43,640 nucleotides of DNA from Gemmatimonadales bacterium (GCA_024278175.1 JAJRTS010000095.1:1-43640), one strand, 5' to 3'; counted from the first letter of the stretch, positions 32,802-41,795 are shown. The notes: generated from the sequence alone by a model not told the origin. Numbers and translations are program-made.

Positions 32802-32883
32802 AGGAGGCAATCAGCGCTCCGGCAAGCTGAGGAAAAACCCCGGCCGGGTGATTGTACGTCATATTTCATTGACAATCAATGTG

Positions 32884-35391
32884 TTAGCGGTGGTATCCGG
32901 CGCGGCGGTCGGCCTGGGGGTCCCAGGCGCTGCGGTCATCCGAGCGCGGCAGGCGGGCGCTGTCGACGATGTTGACATAGATCGCCAGCGCGCCCTGGGT
33001 CGCCCCCAGCAGGAACAGACGCTCGCCGCTGGCCACGGCATCGGTTGGAACCACCGGCAGTTCCAACTCCTGATACACTCTGCCCCGCTGTCCGTCGACA
33101 ACCACCAGAGTGCGGGGGTAATCGGGGTGCATCAGGAACAGGTCGTCGCCGCGGGAGTATACCACCTCTCCCCCCGCGCTTACGTCGTCGTAGCGCAGCA
33201 GGGTCCTGCGGTCGAAAGCCACCACCTGATCGGTGGTCACGGCGTAGACGTTACGGCCAAGGTGCGGCAACACTATGTCGACGATATTCCAGCGCAGCCT
33301 GAACGTGGCGAGCATCTTCGCCGTCCCGGTATCGAAAACGTAGAGCGCTCCTCCGGCCGCCACCCAGGACAACGTGGTGTCCGGGTCATTGCGGATAGCG
33401 GAGATATCTCCACGGGTGGTGAACACGTCCAGCAGACGGTCGCGCTTGACATACTTGAGCAGCATACCGCGCCCGGGGCTGAAATTTTCGGCGGCCAGCC
33501 ACGGTGGAGTGAAGCGCTTCGGCCGCACACTCCAACTGCGATCGAGCCCCACGTTGTCATCCACATTATAACGGTACAACTCGTTCTCGGCCATCACGTA
33601 AACCGTGTCGCCCCGGACGGCGATCCCCAGCGCGGGCGAAGGCAATGGAATCTGGCCGCGCCGCAAGTTGCCGCCGATATCGATCCGGCTTGCGAAGCGG
33701 TTCTGATCGGCCAGCAGGTAGAGGTCGGCCTCGCCCGCCGGGGCGAACAACCGGACACCGTCGGGTAAATCCATATATGAGTTGAGCGCCGCGGCGCTGG
33801 GCGGCGAGGGCCAGCGGGTGACCAGGCTGTCGTCGAACACGACAAAAGCGTTCGTCACGGAGTCGTAATCAATGCTGCCGCCCGCCCGGAGGATCTCTTC
33901 TATCCGGTAGGTTTCGGGGTCGAGCACCATCACGTTGCCGCGGAACAGGTTGTTGACCACAATCCGGCGGTCCTGGTAGTACATCCTGCCAAGCAGCACG
34001 CCCAGCAGCACCGAGACCTCTTCCTCCAGGTCTTTGCCGTCCAGTACCGTAATCGAGTTGGAGAGGCAGTTGAGCACGTACAGCTTGCCATCGCGCACAA
34101 GCAGCGGGCCGGGGCCCAGCTCCACCCGTACCCGCTCCGGCTGCTGCTTGAACTCGTGGTCCAGCGCATAAACATGGTCCAGCCCGGCGGAAACGAACAC
34201 CCGGTCCCCGGAAACGGCCACCCCGCGCACCCTCTCGCCGATCCTGACCCGGCCGGTGCGCCCTCCCTCGCCGATCCGATACAACGTTTCCCCCGCCACC
34301 GCGAACAGTTCCCTGCCGCTTTCGGCGGCGGCCAGGTCGCGCACCACTCCGCTCAGCGAGGCCAGCCGCCGCAGGGTGAACGAGCGCTTATCCACCGAGA
34401 GGCCGTGGATCTCCGAGCGGGCGCAATCGGCTGCCGAGATCAGGTACAATTGCTCGTTATCGCCGCTCACGGCCAGGCGGGTAACCGGCTTGCCCGTGCT
34501 CAGACGGCTTGGGCTCAGGGAGAAATTGCGCGTGTCAACCAGCCTGACCTGTCCGTCGGCGCGGCTGACCAGCACCAGTGTTTCGCTACCGGTATGGGCG
34601 GCGATAAACAACGGGGGGCGAAGGTCAAGCGTAATGGAGGCCGGATCGCCCTGGCCGGTCAGATCGATCCGGACCAGCCTGGCCGCGTCCTCGTCGGTCA
34701 GGTACAGATAGCGTCCCCCCGGGGGTTGAAGCACCGCGCCGGGGACGAAATCCAGCAGCATCGTATCACCCCGGGCGGCGGCGCCATCCAGGGGAAAAAC
34801 CAGCATGCCGTTGGCGCCGCGCTCGAGCAGATACAACTCACCCGCCTCGCGGTTGATCTCGAAGGCGGCGATTCCCCGCGGGGCCTCGAACGTACCGAGC
34901 ACATCGGGCTTGCCGATATCGACCAGCGAAATGTTGTCCGAGCCGCGGTTGACAGTCAGCAAGCGGCGGCTGTCGAGCCAGAGGGCGTCCTCGGTCAGCG
35001 TGCCGTTACCGCCAACCGGCCCGAAATGGAACAGGGCCTCCAGCTCAAGGTGGCGGCGGATCGAATCGTAGCGGAATCCCTCGCGCCCCGTGGTGCCGGG
35101 TACGGGTTTGGGAGTGTAAAGCCGACTGTCCATGCCCTGCCAGCCCAGCACCGGAAAGTTACGCACGACCCAGTCCAGCTTTTCGGGGTCCAGCCGCTGG
35201 GCCAACTCGCCGTACTCGGGACGGAAATAGCCGCGGCCCTGAGAACTTTCGCACAGGGGCGGATCGCTCTGGCGCTGCCATGGCAGATGAAACTCCGCCC
35301 GCGCGCAGACGGCAAATGCGGCCAGCGCCGGCGCCACGGCCAGTGCGAATCGTACAACGGTGCGCAGTCTTCTGACCATCCGGCAGCACAC
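32884..35391 (-). CDS. Secreted beta-propeller protein of unknown function
   Basis: The 835-residue protein has a signal peptide (hydrophobic VVRFALAVAPALAAFAV, cut near ARA-EF). It then has a string of short blades of the YVTN/NHL/WD type: DNISLVDIGKPDVLGTFEAP, YLYLTDEDAARLVRIDL, LYVLNCLSNSITVLDG and YVFDTGTAKMLATF. I count enough blades for two propellers but cannot place each exactly. The start is GTG at 35391, supported by AAGGA (35400-35404) 8 nt upstream; ATG at 35379 has no such site. Such proteins often bind ligands or cofactors in the envelope. It lies downstream of ctpA but is separated by a terminator and has its own candidate promoter with a C9 tract. Confidence 0.8.
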   Translation of the reverse strand: MCCRMVRRLRTVVRFALAVAPALAAFAVCARAEFHLPWQRQSDPPLCESSQGRGYFRPEYGELAQRLDPEKLDWVVRNFPVLGWQGMDSRLYTPKPVPGTTGREGFRYDSIRRHLELEALFHFGPVGGNGTLTEDALWLDSRRLLTVNRGSDNISLVDIGKPDVLGTFEAPRGIAAFEINREAGELYLLERGANGMLVFPLDGAAARGDTMLLDFVPGAVLQPPGGRYLYLTDEDAARLVRIDLTGQGDPASITLDLRPPLFIAAHTGSETLVLVSRADGQVRLVDTRNFSLSPSRLSTGKPVTRLAVSGDNEQLYLISAADCARSEIHGLSVDKRSFTLRRLASLSGVVRDLAAAESGRELFAVAGETLYRIGEGGRTGRVRIGERVRGVAVSGDRVFVSAGLDHVYALDHEFKQQPERVRVELGPGPLLVRDGKLYVLNCLSNSITVLDGKDLEEEVSVLLGVLLGRMYYQDRRIVVNNLFRGNVMVLDPETYRIEEILRAGGSIDYDSVTNAFVVFDDSLVTRWPSPPSAAALNSYMDLPDGVRLFAPAGEADLYLLADQNRFASRIDIGGNLRRGQIPLPSPALGIAVRGDTVYVMAENELYRYNVDDNVGLDRSWSVRPKRFTPPWLAAENFSPGRGMLLKYVKRDRLLDVFTTRGDISAIRNDPDTTLSWVAAGGALYVFDTGTAKMLATFRLRWNIVDIVLPHLGRNVYAVTTDQVVAFDRRTLLRYDDVSAGGEVVYSRGDDLFLMHPDYPRTLVVVDGQRGRVYQELELPVVPTDAVASGERLFLLGATQGALAIYVNIVDSARLPRSDDRSAWDPQADRRAGYHR

Positions 35392-35424
35392 GGAAGCGTT
35401 CCTTCGGCAGGGGGAATAAGAGTT

Positions 35425-35442
35425 TTTATAAATGGGGGGGGG
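35425..35442 (-). promoter_or_regulatory. Candidate promoter with C9 tract upstream of the beta-propeller gene
   Basis: On the minus strand nine C residues (G9 on plus, 35434-35442) stand three bases before TATAAA (35425-35430), about 34 nt before the GTG start. They would lie within the -35/-10 spacer. No consensus -35 is seen upstream. Homopolymers in this position can vary promoter strength by slippage in other bacteria. Confidence 0.35.
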
Positions 35443-35449
35443 AAAGAAC

Positions 35450-35471
35450 GCGGGGGGATGAATCCCCCCGC
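35450..35471 (-). terminator. Strong hairpin terminator downstream of ctpA
   Basis: GCGGGGGGA (35450-35458) and TCCCCCCGC (35463-35471) form a perfect 9-bp stem with a 4-nt loop, 38 nt after the ctpA stop. On the minus strand it is followed by GTTCTTT, a short and imperfect T tail. Confidence 0.65.
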
Positions 35472-35508
35472 CGACGATTGTTGTTTGTGGCCTCCGCGCA
35501 CCGACGGC

Positions 35509-37152
35509 TCAGCGCGAAAGCGTGAGCGTATCGAGAGTATCGGGCAGGGTGCGCCCGGCCAGCACGGTTTCGACAAAGTCACCCTCAGCCGGGGCCGAGC
35601 GGAGCAAAATCAACGCCTGCTGCAACTGCTTGTCGTAACCGGCGCTGATCCGTTGGGCCGTGTTGTGGTCGTACCCGGCATCCGCGATATAATAATACAT
35701 CCACTGCCTGAGCAGGCGGTCCGTATCCTCGAACTCCTGCTCGGAGAGCTCGAACCCCGCCGCTAACATCTTGCCGCGGACTTCGTCCATCATTTCATCG
35801 GTCAGCTTAACCACCTTGTCGCGGAAGTTCTCGAAGTAGACCACGCTGTTAAGCGACTGATCTACATACTCCGGATGCTCGCTCTTGTACTGCACGGCAT
35901 AACGGAACAGCAGGTTGCGGAACTTGCCGGTCTGACGAAAAATCTTGCGCTCGGCCTCGGTCAGACTGTCGGGCGGAGTTACCAGGTCCGGAGTGATCCC
36001 ACCACCTCCGCGCACCCTACGACCGGAATCGGTAAAAAACACTTGCGCCGTATCCTCGGCGGTCAGCAGGGCCTGATGGTCCTCGCCGGCCCGGCGGTCG
36101 GAGTGGATGCAGCGGCCGCTGGGCGTGTAATACTTGGCCGTGGTCAGCTTGAGCGCGTAACTGTCGCGAAGGTCGATAATGGTCTGCACCGAGCCCTTGC
36201 CGTAACTGGTGGTTCCCATGATTACGGACTTGTCATGATCCTGCAGCGCCCCGGAAACGATCTCGCTGGCGCTGGCGCTGCCGCCGGAGATCATGGTTAC
36301 CACCGCGCCACCGTTCCACAGCGGTGGACGCCGGGCCTTGAACACCTGGTTGGAGCTGCTGATCCGGCCGCGGGTGGAGACGATCATCTCGCCGGGCTCG
36401 AGAAAGATATCGGCCACGTCCACGGCCCGCGAGAGCAGGCCGCCGGGGTTGTCGCGAAGGTCGAAAATCAGCTTCTTCATCCCGAGTTTCTGCAGCTCGA
36501 CAACAGACTCGGCCATCTCCTGGCCACTTTTGTCGCTGAACACGCCCAGGCGGATATAGCCGACATCCGGGGCAAGCATGAATTTGCCCTGCAGGCTCTC
36601 GATACGGATAATGGCGCGAGTGATCTCGAAATGAATATGCTCATCGACCCCGATCCGGCCGACCCAGATATTGACCACCGTGCCGGGCTTGCCCTTGAGC
36701 CGCTTGACCGCGTCCTCGAGAGTCATCCCGTCGGTCCATTCGTGCTCGATTTTCACTATCCTGTCGCCGCTTTGCAGACCAACCCGCTGGGCGGGTGTGC
36801 CGGGGATCGGGCTGAGCACGGTCAGGGAGTCGTCGCGCATGGAGATTTCGATACCGATCCCGCCGAATTCACCGCGTGTCTGCTCCATCAGCCGTTTGTG
36901 GCGCCTCTGGTCGAGAAGCTGGCTGTGGAGATCGAGACTTCCCACCAGGCCCTCGACAGCGCCCATGATCAAATCTTCCGGTGGCAAATCGTCCACGTAC
37001 TGCTGGCTGAGCACGTCGATCACTTCCTGCAGCATCTGGTAATTCCGGGTGCTGGCCGCGCCACCATCGGAAAACTGCGAACCGGCCGTACCGCTGATAC
37101 CAAGAGTCAGCAGCAAAGCGACCAGAAATTTCAGTCCATGCCGTCCATTCAT
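35509..37152 (-). CDS. ctpA: C-terminal processing peptidase, S41 family
   Basis: This exported serine protease trims C-terminal ends of envelope proteins. The 547-residue protein has a signal peptide (LKFLVALLLTLGISGTAG), an N-terminal helical part, a PDZ domain (about 95-180, with GGIGIEI, VLSPIPGTPAQRVGLQSGD and GKPGTVV), then the S41 core. That core has IFDLRDNPGGLLSRAVDVAD, the catalytic Ser in SGGSASASEIVSGAL and the catalytic Lys in TSYGKGSVQ. The C-terminal 130 residues form a helical extension found in many CtpA relatives. The gene stands alone between a 431-bp spacer with repeat DNA upstream and its terminator downstream. Confidence 0.95.
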   Translation of the reverse strand: MNGRHGLKFLVALLLTLGISGTAGSQFSDGGAASTRNYQMLQEVIDVLSQQYVDDLPPEDLIMGAVEGLVGSLDLHSQLLDQRRHKRLMEQTRGEFGGIGIEISMRDDSLTVLSPIPGTPAQRVGLQSGDRIVKIEHEWTDGMTLEDAVKRLKGKPGTVVNIWVGRIGVDEHIHFEITRAIIRIESLQGKFMLAPDVGYIRLGVFSDKSGQEMAESVVELQKLGMKKLIFDLRDNPGGLLSRAVDVADIFLEPGEMIVSTRGRISSSNQVFKARRPPLWNGGAVVTMISGGSASASEIVSGALQDHDKSVIMGTTSYGKGSVQTIIDLRDSYALKLTTAKYYTPSGRCIHSDRRAGEDHQALLTAEDTAQVFFTDSGRRVRGGGGITPDLVTPPDSLTEAERKIFRQTGKFRNLLFRYAVQYKSEHPEYVDQSLNSVVYFENFRDKVVKLTDEMMDEVRGKMLAAGFELSEQEFEDTDRLLRQWMYYYIADAGYDHNTAQRISAGYDKQLQQALILLRSAPAEGDFVETVLAGRTLPDTLDTLTLSR

Positions 37153-37583
37153 TATATCAACCCTCTTTCACTCGTCGTCCACGTGAACCGCCTGTTGCCT
37201 GACAACCGGTCTAAAAGCGTGTTGAAAAACAACAAAAGTCTGGGCACTGGGGTTGTCATCGGCAGCTGCTCATTACGCCCGGCCTAAAGCAAGCGCCGGG
37301 CAACGTAACTGCTTGGGATGACATAAAAAGCAGTATTACCAACACCAAACAGCCTTGCCTTGTCCCTGACAACCAACCAGGCAAAACACGGCAAAACACG
37401 TTGAGAGCTTTTTCCGCGCGCCCTTCTGATCCAGCTATATTTAATCAGGGCAATGGGCAAAAGTCAACCATATTGCCCGCGCTTTCCGTCAGAGTGCTGC
37501 TGTGATAATAGTATTCACCGCGGGCGGGGAAAAGTTCGTTTTTTACTGTTGGTTGCGGCAAGGGCGGATTGCGGGGAGCTGTC
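37153..37583. other. 431-bp spacer upstream of ctpA
   Basis: No gene is supported here. It contains copy B of the dispersed element (37211-37400) and, further right, an inverted repeat GGGCAAT (37448-37454) / ATTGCCC (37472-37478) with a tandem GGGCAA. The ctpA promoter must be in this region, on the minus strand, but I cannot place it with confidence. Confidence 0.6.
37211..37400. repeat. Dispersed non-coding element, copy B
   Basis: The 122-bp core (37252-37373) is bounded by GTTGTCA and TGACAAC inverted ends and aligns without net gaps to copy A at 19836-19957. The left edge CTAAAAGCGTGTTGAAAAA (37211-37229) matches 18474-18492 at 18 of 19 positions. The right edge carries GGCAAAACACG twice; ACACG mirrors CGTGTT of the left edge, so the element has an imperfect outer inverted repeat too. 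Confidence 0.7.
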
Positions 37584-38483
37584 TCAGCCGCAGGCTTCTA
37601 CTTTACCCGGCTTATCCGGCTTATTCCGGCCGGAGGCTGTGTCCAGGCTGATCATCCTGCGGCCGCCGGGCAGGTAGTCTTCCGAGGTGGTTTTTTCCAG
37701 GCGCTGAAGAGCACGCGTGATCTTGGCGATCCGCTTACTTTCCTCCACGATATTTTCCAACCGGGAAAGCAGCGGGGGATCGCTGCCGGCCATGTCGCGC
37801 AGCAGGAGTTCGGCGTTACCGATAATCACTGTCAGCGGGTTGTTGATCTCGTGGTTGACAGTTACCGCCACCTCTCCCACCGCGGCCAGACGTTCCCGCT
37901 CCACCAGGGCCTGGCGGGTTTGTTCCAGGGTGCGGTTGGTTTGCTTGAGCTGGACGTTCTTGGCGGCCAGTTCCTGGAAATAGATCGTGCGCTCGATAAT
38001 CACGCTGAGCTGGCCGGCGGCGATAGTGAGCAGGCGCAGGTGATGGCGGGTGAACGCGCCGACGGTGTGATGGCCGAAATTCATCACTCCCACAACCGTC
38101 TCGCCCAGCAGCAGCGGGATCGAGATGAATGAGCGGACCGGGTTCTCACTCTCGCTCTTGCCGCGGTGCAGCTCGCTGAGCAGGATCGGCCGCTTCTGCT
38201 TGGCCACCCAGGCGCTGAGTCCGTTGCCCATGTCAAAACTCACGGGCTGAATCAGGTCGACCGCGTGCCCCTTGCTGGCCACCAGGTTCAGCCGCCCGTC
38301 GTCCTCGCCGAAAATGAACAGCGCACCGAAATCGAACTCTACCAGCTCCTCGAGCAGATCGAGCACGGAATCATAGGTGCTCCCGGGGCTGGAGCAGGAA
38401 GCAATCACCTGGCTGATCTTGAACAGAACCTCGAGTTCACCCAGCATCTTGACGGGAGTTTTCTTATTTTTCTTAGATGCCAT
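37584..38483 (-). CDS. GAF-HisKA protein lacking a kinase ATPase domain
   Basis: The 299-residue cytoplasmic protein has a GAF domain (about 20-170: LFKISQVIASCSS, FDFGALFIFGEDDG, SFISIPLLLGETVVGVMNFG), a coiled coil (about 175-205) and a HisKA domain with the H-box His in VNHEINNPLTVIIGNAELL. After the second HisKA helix (LSRLENIVEESKRI) it ends in about 40 residues with LPGGRRMISLD and a TGA; no HATPase domain follows in any frame. It could be a dimerisation/phosphotransfer partner for another kinase or a signal-binding scaffold. TTG at 38501 is an alternative start; ATG at 38483 is preferred. A terminator separates it from the CsgG-like gene upstream. Confidence 0.85.
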   Translation of the reverse strand: MASKKNKKTPVKMLGELEVLFKISQVIASCSSPGSTYDSVLDLLEELVEFDFGALFIFGEDDGRLNLVASKGHAVDLIQPVSFDMGNGLSAWVAKQKRPILLSELHRGKSESENPVRSFISIPLLLGETVVGVMNFGHHTVGAFTRHHLRLLTIAAGQLSVIIERTIYFQELAAKNVQLKQTNRTLEQTRQALVERERLAAVGEVAVTVNHEINNPLTVIIGNAELLLRDMAGSDPPLLSRLENIVEESKRIAKITRALQRLEKTTSEDYLPGGRRMISLDTASGRNKPDKPGKVEACG

Positions 38484-38521
38484 AAATATTAGATCGGTCA
38501 AGTTGAAGTAAAGTTGAGGGG

Positions 38522-38552
38522 CAAAAAAAACGGGGCGAAAAATATCCGCCCC
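38522..38552 (-). terminator. Rho-independent terminator of the CsgG-like gene
   Basis: GGGGCG (38532-38537) pairs with CGCCCC (38547-38552). On the minus strand this is followed by G and T8 (A8 at 38523-38530). A second perfect 7-bp hairpin (GGTCCGG 38560-38566 / CCGGACC 38581-38587) lies between it and the stop codon. Confidence 0.8.
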
Positions 38553-38609
38553 TGCGTGTGGTCCGGGCCGTTGCCGCCGACCGGACCGTATTCTCCCCGA
38601 GGCGGGAGC

Positions 38610-39464
38610 CTATCTCTTGATCCTTACCAGCCGGGAACCACAGATGGGGCAGAGTCCGGGTTTATCCGAGATGATATGCACCTCATCACCCCAGTAGCAG
38701 ATAAACCTGGTGTTCATGTCCTTGTGTATCCCCTCCATGATGGCCTCGAATGTGCCGCGGGCCAGGTCCTGCATGGCCTGACGGCCCAGTTCTTCCTGGA
38801 GGCGGATATCGAGATGGGTCGAGGGGTCCTCGACAACGGGATATGCTCTGAACCCACGGCCCAGACTGGCCTTGCCCAGCACTTTGCGCGAGTATTGCAG
38901 GGTGCCCGTTGCCACCTGTACCAATGAAAGATCGAGTTCGGCCGAGTAGGTTACCTTGTTACGTTTGAACAGCACCGGGATCTCGAACCCGTCGTGGCGG
39001 TCACGGGTAACGGCGATCATACGCAGGTAAACCACGTAGTCGCTACGGGTCACCTTGCCGATCCGGGTCATGAACGCCGGGTCGTAGGTGTCGGGAACAG
39101 TGGTGCGGTTGCGAGTGATAATATCGGCGACTTCACTCTCTGTTTTCACGTCCAGATAGTCGGCTGAGCGAAGGTAGGCCAGCAGGTCAGTGCGGAAGAA
39201 CTCCTGCTCGAACGGCCAGCTAAGCTGCGCGCCCCGCACATCGAGCAACGTCAGTGCGGCGCGCGGGTACTCCAGGTCCTCCAGCGGCACCCGTGCAATG
39301 TTATTCTCCGCGGCCAGGGCCACACCTGATCCCATGACCGGGCAGAGGGCCAGTGCGAACAAAACCGCCGCAAGCAGAGCGCTGCGCCCGGAGTGAATCC
39401 TGCGCTCGCCTGCCGAGCGTACGCGATGGCTTCCCGTGCGCTCGGGATGGACTTGATCAGACAT
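38610..39464 (-). CDS. Exported CsgG-like protein with C-terminal heavy-metal-binding-type motif
   Basis: The 284-residue protein has a long basic N-terminus (about 30 residues), then an export signal (SALLAAVLFALALCPVMGSG). The middle (about 80-245) is built like CsgG/FlgT-type periplasmic alpha/beta domains: DLLAYLRSADYLDVKTESEV, SDYVVYLRMIAV and VTYSAELDLSLVQVATG. The last 35 residues read ICYWGDEV and then SDKPGLCPICGSRLV, the pattern of heavy-metal-binding domains found beside copper proteins (C-P-M-H-P-x, then S-x-K-P-G-x-C-P-x-C-G). The first Cys and the CPIC pair remain, but Pro-Met-His is changed to Tyr-Trp-Gly. The start at 39464 overlaps the stop of the AMIN-TPR gene by 8 nt, implying a functional pair. 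Stop is TAG, followed by a terminator. Function is unknown. Confidence 0.7.
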   Translation of the reverse strand: MSDQVHPERTGSHRVRSAGERRIHSGRSALLAAVLFALALCPVMGSGVALAAENNIARVPLEDLEYPRAALTLLDVRGAQLSWPFEQEFFRTDLLAYLRSADYLDVKTESEVADIITRNRTTVPDTYDPAFMTRIGKVTRSDYVVYLRMIAVTRDRHDGFEIPVLFKRNKVTYSAELDLSLVQVATGTLQYSRKVLGKASLGRGFRAYPVVEDPSTHLDIRLQEELGRQAMQDLARGTFEAIMEGIHKDMNTRFICYWGDEVHIISDKPGLCPICGSRLVRIKR

Positions 39465-41532
39465 TGATTTCAAGCTCAAGGTCAACCTCCCTGTCAATCC
39501 TCTCCGTGTCTATCCGCTCGGCGCGACTGTTGCGGCCGTGGGCCGTCAGCGCACTGAGCTGACCATAAATCTGTGAGTGATCCCCGAGATCGGCGGCGGA
39601 GCGTTCCGAGCCGTTACCGGCCAGCGCCCACTTGATTTCCTCGCGGCTGAGACTCATTTCCTGGGCAATATCGCCGATCGTCCAGTTCTTGCTGCGAAGC
39701 TGGCGGATCAGCCGTGTCTGCATGTCGTCGCGGCGGCGGCCGGCCAGGGCCGATGAAGCCACAGGGTTCCCCGCCGGAGATAACTCTTCCTTAATCCTGC
39801 GGGCGATATCCACGCCGTACATGCCACGTTCGCCTACCGGCTTGAGCTGAAGTTCCACGGTGTCGCCGGCCTCCTCGATCACCGGCTGCGAGGCCCGTCG
39901 CTTGCTTTCCAGCTCGCGGGCCAGAACCTGGGCCACCTGCAGTTTTTTAGTTGCCGCCGGAGACGGAGAATTGCGGATTACCGGCGCGGACCGCCCACCT
40001 GCCGATGAGGCTCCCGCCGCCACGAGCGGGGGCAGGCCCGGCCCGGCCAAGCTAGTGCGGTTGTTGCGCCTGCGACGGAAAAACCGCTCGGCGACCAGGG
40101 TCAGCAGGAAAATCAGACCCATCAGGCCGGTGAGAATCTCCACCTGGCGACGCAGAAGACCGATCCCGTATTGGTTGATCATCCCGGCGGCGGCGCCGCG
40201 AATCCCGCTCAGCACTCCCTCGTCGGTAACGACGGCAGCGGCGGCAGGCGGCGTTCCTGCTTTGCTGTCCAGGGCCCCGGCAACAGCCGCCGCTTCGTCC
40301 TCATTCGAGGATTCGCTTTCGCTTTGCGGCCCGGCAGCGGCTCTGGTGGTTGCGTGATCAATCAACGGCTCCAGGTGATCGAAGTTGTTATCGGCCGCTA
40401 CCTGCTTGACGACATCGGCGGACCGGGGCAATACCGGCTGCTCCACATCCGGCGATTTGGCGCCCGTGCCCAGCGAAAGCTGGAACTGCCGGGCGCTGGC
40501 CTGTTTACGCCCCAAGCCCTTGTAAACCACTCCCAACTGAAAATGGGTCTCGCTGTCGTCCGGGTCCAGCTCGGCGGCTTTCTCCAGCAGCTCGGCGGCG
40601 GCGGCCAGACGGTCATCCTGCCTGGCGGCCACTCCCTGCTCGAAATACCAGGCGGCGTCCGGGCTGTTCCGATTTTCTCCGGCCACGGCGTCCGGGCTGC
40701 TTTCCACCTGAGCCACGGCTTTATCGGGCCTGGCAGTGACAGCATCCTCAAGGGAACGGAAATCGATTTCCGGGTTGGCGGTGGCGATCCTGAACCTGCC
40801 GGCGGCAGCGGGCACCCGGCGCACAAACTCACGCCAACTGGCAACCATCTTGTCGCGCTCACCCTGCTTGAAATGGATCCAGCTCAGGTAGAGATTGGCC
40901 TCGCCAGCATGGCTTCGGCTCCCTGTGGCGCGGGAGAAATTGATCAGCGCCTTATCGAGCTGGCCCTGACGCAGCCTGATCCGGCCAGCCTGATAATAGC
41001 TGTCCGCCACCCTGTCACCGGAGCGAATCGCCGAGCGGAACGAGGTCAGCGCGGCCTGCACACTGCCCTCGCCCAAATGCTTAAGTCCGAGTTGATAGTA
41101 GCTGTCGTTTTTGGGCGTCGGCGCTGCAGTGCTCTTTATTTCCCTGGGGGACAGTTCGAGAATCAGGCGGTACGGTTCGGCGGTTTCGTAGGTCTTGAGG
41201 CGGAAATCCTGCCTTGTCTTGACTCTCGCCACTACTTGATCGCCTCCCAGCGGCAGGAAGCTGACCGACTCCAGAAACGGGCTGTCGTCGTAGAGATACG
41301 ACTGCCTGCTCAGCTTGTCGACCCCAACGCCCTCGAACCTGATGAAAACCAGCTTCCCGGCCGGGTTGGTCTCCACGTTGCTGACAAACGGCCCGTCGAG
41401 ACCGATCGAGAGCCTGGAATAGTCCTGTTCGCTGAACAGCCGGACGCTCTTGACCTGCGCTGCCGACGCTACGGCGGCGGCGACTGCAACGAGGAGCAAT
41501 GTTTGGTTCAGCAGCCTGTAAATCCTGTTCAT
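39457..41532 (-). CDS. AMIN-TPR membrane protein with cytoplasmic HTH-like tail
   Basis: The 691-residue protein starts with a signal peptide (LNQTLLLVAVAAAVASAA). An AMIN domain (about 25-130: VRLFSEQDYSRLSIGLDG, YRLILELSP) should bind peptidoglycan or secretin-type partners. TPR repeats lie at about 145-230 and 300-365 (YYQAGRIRLRQGQLDKALIN; THFQLGVVYKGLGRKQASAR). A low-complexity linker is followed by one membrane segment (EILTGLMGLIFLLTLVAERFF, about 475-495). The last 180 residues are cytoplasmic and include a helix-turn-helix-like MQTRLIRQLRSKNWTIGDIA then SLSREEIKWALAG, resembling DUF6115/DUF2802 proteins of flagellar operons and the FimV layout. It could link wall-side assembly to a polar or motility function. 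It is coupled to the CsgG-like gene. Confidence 0.75.
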   Translation of the reverse strand: MNRIYRLLNQTLLLVAVAAAVASAAQVKSVRLFSEQDYSRLSIGLDGPFVSNVETNPAGKLVFIRFEGVGVDKLSRQSYLYDDSPFLESVSFLPLGGDQVVARVKTRQDFRLKTYETAEPYRLILELSPREIKSTAAPTPKNDSYYQLGLKHLGEGSVQAALTSFRSAIRSGDRVADSYYQAGRIRLRQGQLDKALINFSRATGSRSHAGEANLYLSWIHFKQGERDKMVASWREFVRRVPAAAGRFRIATANPEIDFRSLEDAVTARPDKAVAQVESSPDAVAGENRNSPDAAWYFEQGVAARQDDRLAAAAELLEKAAELDPDDSETHFQLGVVYKGLGRKQASARQFQLSLGTGAKSPDVEQPVLPRSADVVKQVAADNNFDHLEPLIDHATTRAAAGPQSESESSNEDEAAAVAGALDSKAGTPPAAAAVVTDEGVLSGIRGAAAGMINQYGIGLLRRQVEILTGLMGLIFLLTLVAERFFRRRRNNRTSLAGPGLPPLVAAGASSAGGRSAPVIRNSPSPAATKKLQVAQVLARELESKRRASQPVIEEAGDTVELQLKPVGERGMYGVDIARRIKEELSPAGNPVASSALAGRRRDDMQTRLIRQLRSKNWTIGDIAQEMSLSREEIKWALAGNGSERSAADLGDHSQIYGQLSALTAHGRNSRAERIDTERIDREVDLELEINV

Positions 41533-41795
41533 GGCAAAACCCCGGGTCGGTTGTTACACTGTGTGTTTAGCGGCGCGGACGGTCCCGTTAGCAGGACGGC
41601 GCAGTCTTCCGCTGTGTTTCTTAAAGCGGGTAAAGAGCAATAGTCGTGCCACTGGGCCGACCAGCGATTGCCATTTTATCTAATTATATAATTAAAGTTA
41701 CAGAACATGCGCGAAGATTTACGAGAAGCTGAGAGAAGGGCGGAGGGAAATATTTGCCCATGGCAATTAAAAGCTCTTAAAACAAAAGAGGAAGA
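41533..41795. other. 263-bp spacer with AT-rich stretch
   Basis: The leader of the AMIN-TPR gene and the terminator region of the HDOD gene share this spacer. An AT-rich block (41676-41700) may hold a promoter, but no -35/-10 or sigma-28 pair is clear. I compared it mentally with the c-di-GMP-I riboswitch and found no match. Confidence 0.35.

Noticed and set aside
34156-35766. Long plus-strand frame spanning the beta-propeller gene and the end of ctpA
   Set aside because: It crosses two terminator or promoter structures and is antisense to two genes with clear signal peptides and motifs.
40171-41643. A 490-codon plus-strand frame
   Set aside because: It is antisense to the AMIN-TPR gene, which has a signal peptide, TPRs and a coupled downstream gene.
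41533-41720. Possible c-di-GMP riboswitch in the leader of the AMIN-TPR gene
   Set aside because: The conserved core sequences of the GEMM fold are absent; only a short GTCC/GGAC hairpin is present.
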